Positions 42,616 through 50,973 of a stretch of 64,000 nucleotides of DNA are shown piece after piece (positions within the stretch are counted from its first letter, which is position 1; every line of letters starts with the position of its first letter). This stretch comes from Pedobacter frigoris (GTDB lineage: Bacteria; Bacteroidota; Bacteroidia; Sphingobacteriales; Sphingobacteriaceae): positions 744,001 through 808,000 of the forward strand of contig NZ_SWBQ01000001.1 in assembly GCF_005116445.1 (NCBI RefSeq), in the 5' to 3' direction. A program made the position numbers and the translations under genes. The notes under the pieces were generated by a model. It was not told the DNA's origin. It saw only the letters and a program-made list of their open reading frames with translations, and did no database searches.

Positions 42616-42734
42616 AAAAACAGTTTCATTTTGGTTTGTGGCTAAAGTTTAGTTTTTATAAACTTTACTGCAAGTTACAAATAGGAATTTTTTTATTGTG
42701 TAACTATGTTGTGGAAAAGATGAAAGAAGGAAAA

Positions 42735-42796
42735 GAGAGATCTCTTGCTTGGAGTAAGTAAAATTCAAGAGATCTCTCACGATGTTCGAGATGACG
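42735..42796. repeat. Dispersed palindromic repeat, copy 2, with hairpin
   Basis: GAGAGATCTCTTG (42735-42747) is exactly complementary to CAAGAGATCTCTC (42766-42778), making a 13-bp stem with an 18-base loop. The right arm continues to TCGAGATGACG (42786-42796). The segment 42766-42796 repeats, inverted, the element at 25397-25426, with both arms identical and only the 6-7 base centre differing. It lies between the pgl stop (42807) and the metallophosphoesterase start, and may act as terminator for pgl. Confidence 0.75.
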
Positions 42797-42806
42797 AGCG
42801 CTTTAT

Positions 42807-43532
42807 CTAGCTATCTAAAAGGCTAGCTGCAGCATCATCTAAAAACCAGGTAACATGACCGTCAATTGGGTTGATCAGCTGGGTAGGGTAAAGGTTTGTA
42901 TTCTTTTGCTCATCTTCAATGACGTGTTGTACTGCATTCGCTTTTCCTTCACCAAATACCAGGAAGGCAATATTTTTTGCCTTATTGATCAGAGGTGCAG
43001 TAAAACTGATGCGGTAAGTAGAGAGCTTGTCTACATAGACCGAGTCTATTTCTACCTCTTTACTATTCAGTATTTTTGTACCGGGAAATAAAGATGCTGT
43101 ATGAGCATCATCGCCCATGCCCAATAAAATCAGGTCGAATGCAAGATCACCGCCTTTAAAGTGATTTACGATGGCTTTATGGTATTCTATGGCTGCTTTT
43201 TCAGGCTCCAGTGTGGTGTCAACATAAAAGATATGATCTTCAGCAATATTAAGCGGAGCAAGTATCGCATTTTTAGCCATCAGGCCGTTATAACTTTCAT
43301 GATTCGGTGCTACATTGCGTTCATCACCAAAAAAGAAGAAGACTTTGCTCCAGTCAATTTTATCTTTATAGGTGGTGGCTAGCAGTTCGTACAATGCTTT
43401 TGGAGAATTTCCTCCGGTAAGTACGAAATTGAAACAGCCTTTTTCGCTGATCGACTGGTTTGCGATATTGACGATATAATCTATCAGGTCTTCAAATAAT
43501 TCTGCCTGAGTTTTATAGATCAGTAAGTTCAT
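42807..43532 (-). CDS. pgl: 6-phosphogluconolactonase
   Basis: A 241-residue enzyme of the DevB/SOL type. The N-terminal substrate-binding stretch is FNFVLTGGNSPKALYELLA. The catalytic region includes WSKVFFFFGDERNVAPNHES and the later LILLGMGDDAHTASLFPGT, the signature of the family. It hydrolyses 6-phosphogluconolactone to 6-phosphogluconate, the step after the adjacent zwf product. Its ATG directly abuts the zwf stop codon (no bases between), so the two are translationally coupled. Last gene of the four-gene pentose-phosphate cassette. Confidence 0.95.
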   Translation of the reverse strand: MNLLIYKTQAELFEDLIDYIVNIANQSISEKGCFNFVLTGGNSPKALYELLATTYKDKIDWSKVFFFFGDERNVAPNHESYNGLMAKNAILAPLNIAEDHIFYVDTTLEPEKAAIEYHKAIVNHFKGGDLAFDLILLGMGDDAHTASLFPGTKILNSKEVEIDSVYVDKLSTYRISFTAPLINKAKNIAFLVFGEGKANAVQHVIEDEQKNTNLYPTQLINPIDGHVTWFLDDAAASLLDS

Positions 43533-45044
43533 TTAATCTTTATTTAATGGGAGTGTAAACCAATGGAAGCCATCTCTTGCGATCAATGCTTCAGCATCTT
43601 CAGGTCCCCACGAATCTGCAGGATAATTAGGGAAGCTCAGTGATTTTTTGGTTTCCCAGGCATTGATAACCGGCATGAGCAGTTCCCAGGCGATCTCCAC
43701 CTGATCGGCACGCATAAACTGGGTCTGATCGCCAGTCATGACATCGAGTAGCAAAGTTTCGTAAGCTTCCGGAGATTCTGTGGTATAAGTTCCCTTGTAG
43801 TCGAACACCATATCTACCGGGTTTAACGTCATATCCAGACCTGGTCTTTTGCCCTGAACCTGCAGACGGATACTCATTTCAGGCTGTATACTGATGATGA
43901 GCCTGTTTTGCTGCCAGTGTTCTGTAACGCCTGCCGGGAATACCTGGTGCGGTACATCTTTAAACTGTATGGTGATCAGTGAAGAGGTCTGTGAAAGGCG
44001 TTTACCTGTGCGTACATAGAATGGAATGCCTTTCCAGCGCCAATTGTCTACAAAAAACTTGATGGCAGCGAAAGTCTCCGTATTAGATTCTTTATCGACA
44101 TCCTTCTCCGAACGGTAAGCTGATACTTCATCACCTTTAATCCAGCCTTTGGCATATTGTCCGCGTACGGTGTTGAAACGGATATCTTCAGCAGAGAATG
44201 GACGCATGGCTTTTAATACATCTACTTTTTTGTCCCTGATCTCATCAGCATCGAAATTTATAGGGGTTTCCATACCAATGATACAAAGCAATTGCAGTAA
44301 ATGATTCTGAATCATGTCACGCAGGGCACCAGATCCGTCATAATAACCACCTCTGTCGCCCACACCCAGTTGCTCGGTAACCGAGATCTGCACATGATCA
44401 ATGTAATTCCTGTTCCACAGCGGCTCCAGGAAAGAGTTGGCAAAACGGAAGGCCATGATGTTTTGTACAGTTTCCTTGCCCAGGTAATGGTCTATGCGAT
44501 AGATTTGTTTTTCCGAGAAGCGTTGCTTCAGCAATTCATTAAGTTCACGTGCTGTTTCCAGATCCTTACCAAATGGCTTTTCTACCACGATACGGCAGTT
44601 GTCTTCGTTTTCAGCCAGCTTGAATTTTGCCAAACGTTTGGCTATAGGAGGGAAAAGGTCAGGAGATACGGCCAGGTAATAAATGATCTGGGTTTCCGGA
44701 CCAAACTCATCCTTAAATTTGTCTATATTTTCTTTAAGCGTATCGAAAGACGCAGAATCCTTTACATCAACGGAGTTGTAATGGATGTTTGGAGAGAAAT
44801 TATCCCATTTGTGTTTTTGTACTTTTCCGGTACGTGAAAAGCTGTTGACGCCTTCCATCAGGGTTTCGCGGAACTTGTCATCCGTTAACGGTCTTCTGGC
44901 AGTACCGATGATGGCAAACTTTTCAGGCATATATCCTTCGGCATACAGATTGTACAATGCAGGCGCCAATTTGCGCATATTTAAATCGCCTGTGCCGCCA
45001 AAAATGACAATTATGGTAGGATTGAGGCTGATGCTAGTCTTCAT
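43533..45044 (-). CDS. zwf: Glucose-6-phosphate dehydrogenase
   Basis: A 503-residue enzyme from the ATG at 45044. A longer frame back to 45104 would overlap the preceding gene and lacks homology. The start gives NPTIIVIFGGTGDLNMRKLA, the NADP-binding motif. The substrate and catalytic stretch is RIDHYLGKETVQNIMAFRFA, with the catalytic His following in the HVQISVTEQLGVGDRGGYYD region. It oxidises glucose 6-phosphate to 6-phosphogluconolactone with NADP. Gene order is gnd, zwf, pgl on one strand with gaps of 25 and 0 bp. Length and all signatures are normal. Confidence 0.96.
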   Translation of the reverse strand: MKTSISLNPTIIVIFGGTGDLNMRKLAPALYNLYAEGYMPEKFAIIGTARRPLTDDKFRETLMEGVNSFSRTGKVQKHKWDNFSPNIHYNSVDVKDSASFDTLKENIDKFKDEFGPETQIIYYLAVSPDLFPPIAKRLAKFKLAENEDNCRIVVEKPFGKDLETARELNELLKQRFSEKQIYRIDHYLGKETVQNIMAFRFANSFLEPLWNRNYIDHVQISVTEQLGVGDRGGYYDGSGALRDMIQNHLLQLLCIIGMETPINFDADEIRDKKVDVLKAMRPFSAEDIRFNTVRGQYAKGWIKGDEVSAYRSEKDVDKESNTETFAAIKFFVDNWRWKGIPFYVRTGKRLSQTSSLITIQFKDVPHQVFPAGVTEHWQQNRLIISIQPEMSIRLQVQGKRPGLDMTLNPVDMVFDYKGTYTTESPEAYETLLLDVMTGDQTQFMRADQVEIAWELLMPVINAWETKKSLSFPNYPADSWGPEDAEALIARDGFHWFTLPLNKD

Positions 45045-45069
45045 TATTTTATTGTGTTTGCTAATTGAT

Positions 45070-46476
45070 TTAATTCCAGTCGGCGTGGAAAATACCTTCT
45101 TCATCTATACGTTCGAAAGTATGTGCGCCAAAAAAGTCTCTTTGTGCTTGTGTTAAATTGAGCGGCGATTTATCTGTTCTGAGCGCATCATAATAGGCCA
45201 GTGCAGAAGCATAGCAAGGAATGGCAATTCCATTAGCGATTGCTGTAATGACGATATTTCTGGTTCCCGGAATGATTTCTTTTAATTGGTGCTGTATGCT
45301 CTCATCTGTGTACAGGTGCGGCAATTGCGGCTGTTTCTTATAAGCCTGATAAATATCTTCCAGTAATTCAGCACGGATGATGCAACCACCACGCCAGATC
45401 TGAGAAATTTCTTTCAGATTTAATTCATATTTAAACTCAACAGAGGCTTGTTCAAGCAAGTGAAGTCCCTGAGCATAAGAAGTGATCATGGCGAAATAAA
45501 GTGCTTGTTCTAAGTGGGCTTCAAATTCCGCTGTATCTTTAATGGCAACAGACTGATGTGGTAATGCTTTTGAAAGCGCTACACGTAATGATTTGAATTT
45601 AGAAAGATCCCTTGCGCTTACCGATTCATTGATGGTAGGGATAGGGAGCTGCAGATCCATTGATACTTGTGAAGTCCATTTGCCGGTTCCCTTTGATTTA
45701 GCTTGATCTTTGATCATATCCAACAGGAAATTACCTGTCTTTTCGTCTTTGACTTTAAAGATGTCGCGTGTTACTTCCAATAAGAAAGACTTCAGTCGGC
45801 CATTGTTCCATTTTTCGAACAGGCTATAGATTTGGTCATTGTTATAACCCAATCCATTTTTCAGGATGTCATAAGTTTCGGCCAATACCTGCATCATTGA
45901 ATATTCGATGCCGTTGTGCACCATTTTTACAAAATGACCAGAGGCTCCCGGACCGATGTAAGCTACGCAAGGGTCGCCATTTACTTTTGCAGATACTGCT
46001 TCCAGGATCGGTTTTACAGCATTGTAGGCAGCTTTGTCTCCGCCCGGCATCATACTTGGTCCGAAACGCGCACCTTCTTCACCACCGGAAATGCCCATTC
46101 CAAAGAAATGTATTCCTTTTTCTGAAAGTTCAATAGCTCTGCGGCTGGTATCTGTAAAGTGTGAGTTTCCACTATCGATGATCATGTCGCCTTTTCCAAG
46201 GAGGGGAATAAGTTCTGCTATTACACTGTCTACAATTTTGCCTGCAGGTACCAAAAGCATAATCCTTCTTGGCAATTCTAAGCTCTGTATAAACTCTTCT
46301 AATGATTCAAAGCCTTTCAAGTTATGAGCTTTACCATCTTCCTCAAGTTTCTTTAACATTTTTGGATCCTTATCGTATCCTGTTACCTGAAAACCATTGT
46401 CGGCCATGTTGAGCAATAAATTGCGGCCCATGGTGCCCAGGCCAATCATTCCTAAAGTATATTTATTATTCATCAT
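45070..46476 (-). CDS. gnd: 6-phosphogluconate dehydrogenase, decarboxylating
   Basis: A 468-residue enzyme with the NADP-binding start TLGMIGLGTMGRNLLLNMAD, the substrate motif FGMGISGGEEGARFGPSMMP and the catalytic Lys/Asn block GHFVKMVHNGIEYSMMQVLA. It has the C-terminal end typical of the long (GndA) type, with AQRDFFGAHTFERID. It converts 6-phosphogluconate to ribulose 5-phosphate and CO2 with NADPH formation. Two adjacent Met codons offer alternative starts (46476 or 46473). It is second in the cassette, 27 bp after the glucokinase-like gene and 25 bp before zwf. Confidence 0.96.
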   Translation of the reverse strand: MMNNKYTLGMIGLGTMGRNLLLNMADNGFQVTGYDKDPKMLKKLEEDGKAHNLKGFESLEEFIQSLELPRRIMLLVPAGKIVDSVIAELIPLLGKGDMIIDSGNSHFTDTSRRAIELSEKGIHFFGMGISGGEEGARFGPSMMPGGDKAAYNAVKPILEAVSAKVNGDPCVAYIGPGASGHFVKMVHNGIEYSMMQVLAETYDILKNGLGYNNDQIYSLFEKWNNGRLKSFLLEVTRDIFKVKDEKTGNFLLDMIKDQAKSKGTGKWTSQVSMDLQLPIPTINESVSARDLSKFKSLRVALSKALPHQSVAIKDTAEFEAHLEQALYFAMITSYAQGLHLLEQASVEFKYELNLKEISQIWRGGCIIRAELLEDIYQAYKKQPQLPHLYTDESIQHQLKEIIPGTRNIVITAIANGIAIPCYASALAYYDALRTDKSPLNLTQAQRDFFGAHTFERIDEEGIFHADWN

Positions 46477-46503
46477 TCATTGTTGTTGAGCATGAGGACA
46501 TGC

Positions 46504-47268
46504 CTATTTATTTTGGGGATGTACTGTGTATACATGATATTTTTCAGCCACCTGCCAAAGCTTAGCACCGCCTTTAATGCCATCTTTGTTGGTAACCAGC
46601 TGAATATTATGATCCAGTTCAAGTGTGATGTGTTTTGAATTGCCGCCACCTATATATAAGGTATCGTAATTAAATACGGTCTTGTAGATTTCGATGATGC
46701 GTTCCAGACGTTCATTCCACTCCTTCTTTCCGATTCTTTCAAGAGCCTTTGTACCGATATAGTCATCGTAATCTTTCGTTTTTGTAACCGGCAGATGAGC
46801 TAGTTCAAAATGGGGGAGAAGTTCTCCATCAAATACCATAGCTGTTCCAAAGCCTGTACCTACCGTAAATACAATTTCGAAACCCTTGCCGCTGACGATA
46901 CCTAAGGACTGCTGATCAGCATCATTAATCAGCCGTACCGGCTTACCATAAAGATTACTCACTTGCTGTGCAAGATCCACGTTAGTCCATTTGTTTTTAG
47001 CCAGATTGGGGGCTGTTTCCACTTTTCCGCACTTTACATATCCTGGAAAGCCGATGGATATCTTACTGAATTCAGCTTCCAGAGAAGGTACCAGTTCTTT
47101 AATCACAGCAATCACTGCTTCCGGTGTAGAATTTTTAGGAGTTGGAATTTTCTTGAACTCGGAGAGCAGGTCTCCATCTTTGCTCAATATACAGGCTTTG
47201 ATGCTTGTGCCGCCAATATCAATAGATAATACGTTGCTGCTGACTTCTTTTTTTTGTTTAACTGGCAT
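46504..47268 (-). CDS. ppgK: ROK family protein, probable polyphosphate glucokinase
   Basis: A 254-residue ROK-family sugar kinase. The N-terminal phosphate-binding motif is LSIDIGGTSIKACIL (Asp17 onward). The second block is IGFPGYVKCGKVETAPNL, and the catalytic and phosphate-2 region is NDADQQSLGIVSGKGFEIVF followed by GTGFGTAMV. The overall pattern (short chain, no zinc-binding CxCGxxGC motif, GFPG in place of the usual PG) resembles polyphosphate-dependent glucokinase PpgK rather than ATP-dependent ROK kinases. It would feed glucose 6-phosphate directly to the zwf and gnd enzymes encoded next. Polyphosphate versus ATP as donor cannot be settled from sequence. Confidence 0.78.
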   Translation of the reverse strand: MPVKQKKEVSSNVLSIDIGGTSIKACILSKDGDLLSEFKKIPTPKNSTPEAVIAVIKELVPSLEAEFSKISIGFPGYVKCGKVETAPNLAKNKWTNVDLAQQVSNLYGKPVRLINDADQQSLGIVSGKGFEIVFTVGTGFGTAMVFDGELLPHFELAHLPVTKTKDYDDYIGTKALERIGKKEWNERLERIIEIYKTVFNYDTLYIGGGNSKHITLELDHNIQLVTNKDGIKGGAKLWQVAEKYHVYTVHPQNK

Positions 47269-47457
47269 GTCTGTTGGGGTGAAAGGGCCTGTCTGTTTTT
47301 ATTATGCATCAAAATAACAAATTTTCATTCATTAAACTGGTGATATTATTGTTTTTATATATTAATAATTACTGAATAGTGATAAAGGCATGTTGTGATT
47401 GAGCAGTAAAAATAGCAATATTGTATATATACTTGGTAGAGTAATTATTTAAATATA

Positions 47458-47471
47458 CTATAACGTTATAG
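47458..47471. promoter_or_regulatory. 14-bp perfect palindrome, possible operator
   Basis: CTATAACGTTATAG is a perfect 14-bp dyad with a central CG, the form typical of LacI-family operators. It is 187 bp from the ppgK start and about 480 bp before the SusC start. It shares the AACGTT core with the palindrome at 47792-47803. Confidence 0.4.
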
Positions 47472-47656
47472 CGCAGGATAAAAGAGATAATATTTCATAG
47501 GTTTATGTTAAAATAAGATTATAAAAAATTTGTAAAAAAAATGATGCAAAAGATTTGGATTATAATTTATCTTTCGTATAATTGTTATAGATAATCGATT
47601 TAGCACCTAAAGATCGGTTAATCTGTAACCAAATAATTACCTAATATAACCGAACT

Positions 47657-47767
47657 ATGAGTCAAACCTTTACAAGAGCTAATAGGAGTGGGTCTTCACA
47701 TCCTTTCACTTATCATTTTCAGAAACACAGTCAGTTGCTACCAAAAATTAAAACCATAGCAGGGTAA
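47657..47767 (+). CDS. Possible 36-residue leader peptide
   Basis: ATG at 47657 to TAA at 47765-47767 encodes 36 residues (MSQTFTRANRSGSSHPFTYH and so on), basic and Ser/His-rich, with no signal peptide. It is the only small frame on this strand within the long leader of the second Sus locus. Nothing in it is recognisable, and a chance frame is quite possible. Confidence 0.25.
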   Translation: MSQTFTRANRSGSSHPFTYHFQKHSQLLPKIKTIAG

Positions 47768-47791
47768 CTATTTTTCTTAGTTACGCTTAGC

Positions 47792-47803
47792 TAAAACGTT
47801 TTA
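47792..47803. promoter_or_regulatory. 12-bp perfect palindrome, possible operator
   Basis: TAAAACGTTTTA is a perfect dyad with central CG and resembles LacI/CcpA-type operators (core AAACGTTT). It lies about 150 bp before the SusC ATG. With the dyad at 47458-47471 it could form a pair of sites for one repressor; no LacI-type gene is in the window. Confidence 0.35.
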
Positions 47804-47951
47804 ATTTATTTTAAGTTTTCTTGTGAGTTTTTCTTCGGCATATGTAAAAGTATACTGCGATGGAAAGTATTTGCTTGATTTTTTAAGATACTCCTGATAT
47901 AAATACGATTAACAAAAAGATTTTCAATCAGTTAATACTTAATTGTCTGTT

Positions 47952-50945
47952 ATGCGCATTATTGCAACTATAACTTTCCTGGGTGTTTTGTGTACGGCAA
48001 CATACCCTTTCGGCAATACGGCTAGGTCTGCCTGTATTTCGAATAATCTCTTGTTTAATGAGAGCTTTCTGCAGCAAACTGATACGGCTAAAAAATCGGT
48101 AGATACAGGTGTTGTAGGTATTGCCAGCCCTAAAAAAAGCATTGAGAAAAAATTACAGTCTAAAGGCAACAAGCTGGACCCTAAAAAACTTTCTGTTTTT
48201 CCGGCCTTGTCATTACAGCAGTACCTAAAAGGGGAGTCTGCCGGCCTGTACGTTCAGGAGCCTTCAGGTGAACCTGGGACTGTTCAGCATATGTTTATTC
48301 ATGGCACTTCACAGCCACTTTTGTCGGCCCGTGAGTTGTTCGCTACACAGCCCCTGGTAGTTTTGGACGGTGTTCCCCTGGTAGGTGAACATCCTTTTGC
48401 ATTCGATATTCAGCAGTTCAAATATGACAGAATAGGACCTGCTACAAATACACTTGCCAACATTAATATGGCAAATATTAAGTCTATAGAGGTTTTAAAA
48501 GATTTGTCATCGACAGCTATTTATGGGCCTAAGGGTGCCAATGGTGTAATTTTGATCACCACAAACGCACCTGGGACTAAAAGAAAGATTACGTTTGACA
48601 GTTATGTAGGATTGGCCCAGCCAAACTCGGTTACTACTATAAATGGTAAATTTGAGAATGATTTCAGAAGGCAGTTTTACAATAAGTATACGGCCAATGG
48701 CAATTACTCAGAAAATGACGTATATCCTTTATATTTAAGTGACTCACTGAACAATGCCTTCTATGGTCCATCCAACTGGAATGACAAATATTATAACAGT
48801 GAGGTTGTTTATGGTGTAAACGCCAGTATCTCTGGTGGTACAGACCGTGCCAATTTTAGATTTTCATTAGGAACGCTTCGCAGCGGGGGCGTAGCAGATG
48901 ATACAGGAGCAGACCGTTACGATACCAGGTTCATTATCAATATGAAACCTGTTAGCTGGTTTACCGTAAGTGCAATGGTAAATGCCAATCAGATTATGCG
49001 CCAGCGCAATAGAAATGTTCGCGACAGGCTTTCGCAAGTGAATTACATTCCTGATTTAAGTTCGCCAATTGCTCCTAACAAGGATTATTATAGTGGATAT
49101 CTTTCTGAGTTCAATAAAGGCTTTGACAAGAACAAAACCAATATCATTGAGGGCTATGTAAAGCTCGGTGTCAATCTTGGCAAGTTTAATTTCATCAGTA
49201 CGCTCGGATTGGACTACAATGAGGGAACGAGGGATATTTTCTTTGCGAGAACATTGTTGCAGAGCACCAACTATGCTTCCAACTATTACGGTTATAATCA
49301 ACGTGCTACAATAGACAATGTGGCTACCTATGATTATGATTTAAATGAAGATCATAAATTCAATTTTTCTGTGGGAAGTATCATACAGTATGATAAATAC
49401 AGATACAGCTATGCGTATGCATATAAAGGAAGCAATGACTTTATTAAGCTAAACCTGTTAGAATCTGATCCCAATAATGGTAACTATCTGCAACCAACAG
49501 TATTCAGAAGAGAACTGGTGTATAAGTTTTTAGATAAGACCAGGAATAACCAGGTTTCATTTTATGGAAAAGCAGATTATACTTATAAAGAGAAGTATAG
49601 TTTTTCAGCCATTTTACGTGGTGATGCGTCCTCTAATCAGCAGCCTACGAATCGCTGGTTTTATGCACCTGTGTTCTCTGCCGGGTGGGACATTAAAAAA
49701 GAATTGCTTGCAGACAACAGCAGCGTATCTTCTCTTAATTTAAGAGCAAGTGCAGGAAGAATGGGACGTTATGAAAATTTCGATAATTATGCCCAGGGCC
49801 CTCAGTATACTGCTTTTATAGGTTTTACAGGAAATCTTATAAGTCCTGGCTATAACGGTTTTGCAGTATTAAATCGCCCTTATACTGCTGGATCAGTTGG
49901 CTATGATTTAAAGTGGGCCTATACCGATCAGGCATCTTTGGGTATCAACGGGTCTTTCCTGAATGACAGAATCAATGCAAGTATAGACGCCTATTTTAAG
50001 GAAGATAAAAATATGCTGCTGGGAGTTCCCTCAGGAGCGGAATATGGCTATACATCAATTATAAAGAATGGCATGGCCATCAGGAATACGGGGGTAGATC
50101 TTGCCATCAGTGCAAACATCCTGCCTGCTGAAAAATTGTTCTCATGGAATTCTTCCATCAACCTGAATTTTAATCAAAATAAACTGACTGCATTGCCTGG
50201 TGGACTGGATCAGTTGATCATAGGAGACAGGCTTTTAAAAATAGGTGAAGCGGTAGATCGCTATTGGGTTTTAACCAATGAGGGAATCTACAACACTGAT
50301 TCGGAGGTTCCGGTAAATTCGGGCGGATACAGGCTAAGCTATAATGGTATCGGTTTAAAAGCAGGGGATCCAAGATGGAAAGACCTGAATGGCGATGGGG
50401 CGATTACTAATGAAGACAGGACATTGACCGGCCATGCCTTACCTCAAGTATCAGGTGGTTTTAATAACGACTTCAGTTATAAAAAATGGACATTAGGGTT
50501 GAATTTCTATTTCAATCTGGGTCGCGAACTGGTGAACCAGGAGATGGCGAACAGGTTTGACTTTGTAAACCGTGAAGGTCAGAACAACATCAATTCGGTA
50601 AGGGAAATTACTTTTTGGGAGAAAAGAGGAGATTATTCTAAATACCTGCTTTACAACCCATGGAGTTCTGTAGCACCATACCAGGCCAACCAGGATATTT
50701 TCGTGGAAGATGCTTCTTTTTTAAAGCTGCGTACGCTATCGCTTACTTATGACCTTACTGAGTTCTTTAAGAAGAAAGCAGCAAATGTTCAGAAGTTCCA
50801 GGTTTACGGAAGTGTTCACAATGTATTTACACTAACCAAATATACCGGACAAGACCCTGAACTGGTTAGCTATACCGGTTATGATACAGGATATGGAATG
50901 CAGATTCCAAGAACATTTACCCTGGGTGTAAAAATGGATTTTTAG
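47952..50945 (+). CDS. SusC/RagA family TonB-linked outer-membrane receptor lacking the N-terminal extension domain
   Basis: A 997-residue receptor from the ATG at 47952; a TTG at 47943 would add only three residues. The signal peptide is about 1-20. There is then no STN and no carboxypeptidase-regulatory-like domain. Instead a short, Lys-rich linker (about 25-80) leads into the plug at about 85-200 (LSLQQYLKGESAGLYVQEPS, LVVLDGVPLVGEH, SIEVLKDLSSTAIYGPKGAN). The barrel follows and ends FTLGVKMDF. The final aromatic residue and the repeat-like plug motifs make the family certain. It is the first gene of a nine-gene surface locus, 28 bp before its SusD partner. It cannot signal through FecR without an STN domain. 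Ligand unknown. Confidence 0.95.
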   Translation: MRIIATITFLGVLCTATYPFGNTARSACISNNLLFNESFLQQTDTAKKSVDTGVVGIASPKKSIEKKLQSKGNKLDPKKLSVFPALSLQQYLKGESAGLYVQEPSGEPGTVQHMFIHGTSQPLLSARELFATQPLVVLDGVPLVGEHPFAFDIQQFKYDRIGPATNTLANINMANIKSIEVLKDLSSTAIYGPKGANGVILITTNAPGTKRKITFDSYVGLAQPNSVTTINGKFENDFRRQFYNKYTANGNYSENDVYPLYLSDSLNNAFYGPSNWNDKYYNSEVVYGVNASISGGTDRANFRFSLGTLRSGGVADDTGADRYDTRFIINMKPVSWFTVSAMVNANQIMRQRNRNVRDRLSQVNYIPDLSSPIAPNKDYYSGYLSEFNKGFDKNKTNIIEGYVKLGVNLGKFNFISTLGLDYNEGTRDIFFARTLLQSTNYASNYYGYNQRATIDNVATYDYDLNEDHKFNFSVGSIIQYDKYRYSYAYAYKGSNDFIKLNLLESDPNNGNYLQPTVFRRELVYKFLDKTRNNQVSFYGKADYTYKEKYSFSAILRGDASSNQQPTNRWFYAPVFSAGWDIKKELLADNSSVSSLNLRASAGRMGRYENFDNYAQGPQYTAFIGFTGNLISPGYNGFAVLNRPYTAGSVGYDLKWAYTDQASLGINGSFLNDRINASIDAYFKEDKNMLLGVPSGAEYGYTSIIKNGMAIRNTGVDLAISANILPAEKLFSWNSSINLNFNQNKLTALPGGLDQLIIGDRLLKIGEAVDRYWVLTNEGIYNTDSEVPVNSGGYRLSYNGIGLKAGDPRWKDLNGDGAITNEDRTLTGHALPQVSGGFNNDFSYKKWTLGLNFYFNLGRELVNQEMANRFDFVNREGQNNINSVREITFWEKRGDYSKYLLYNPWSSVAPYQANQDIFVEDASFLKLRTLSLTYDLTEFFKKKAANVQKFQVYGSVHNVFTLTKYTGQDPELVSYTGYDTGYGMQIPRTFTLGVKMDF

Positions 50946-50973
50946 TGTTTGATCATAGATAAAAACAGAAGAA

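Larger units (their letters stand above)
47269..47951. other. 683-bp regulatory region before SusC/fasciclin locus
   Basis: A long A+T-rich gap between the divergent pentose-phosphate cassette and the second Sus locus. It holds two CG-centred perfect palindromes (47458-47471 and 47792-47803) and one possible 36-codon frame (47657-47767). A stretch at 47568-47575 (TATCTTTC) is one base off the -7 consensus. No larger gene is visible on either strand. Confidence 0.5.

Noticed and set aside
44301..44837. A 178-codon plus-strand frame
   Set aside because: Antisense to zwf, whose domain motifs are complete and continuous; the antisense protein has no recognisable pattern.
45045..45104. N-terminal extension of zwf overlapping gnd
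   Set aside because: The extra 20 residues are unlike any glucose-6-phosphate dehydrogenase N-terminus and would overlap the end of gnd; ATG 45044 gives the conserved start.
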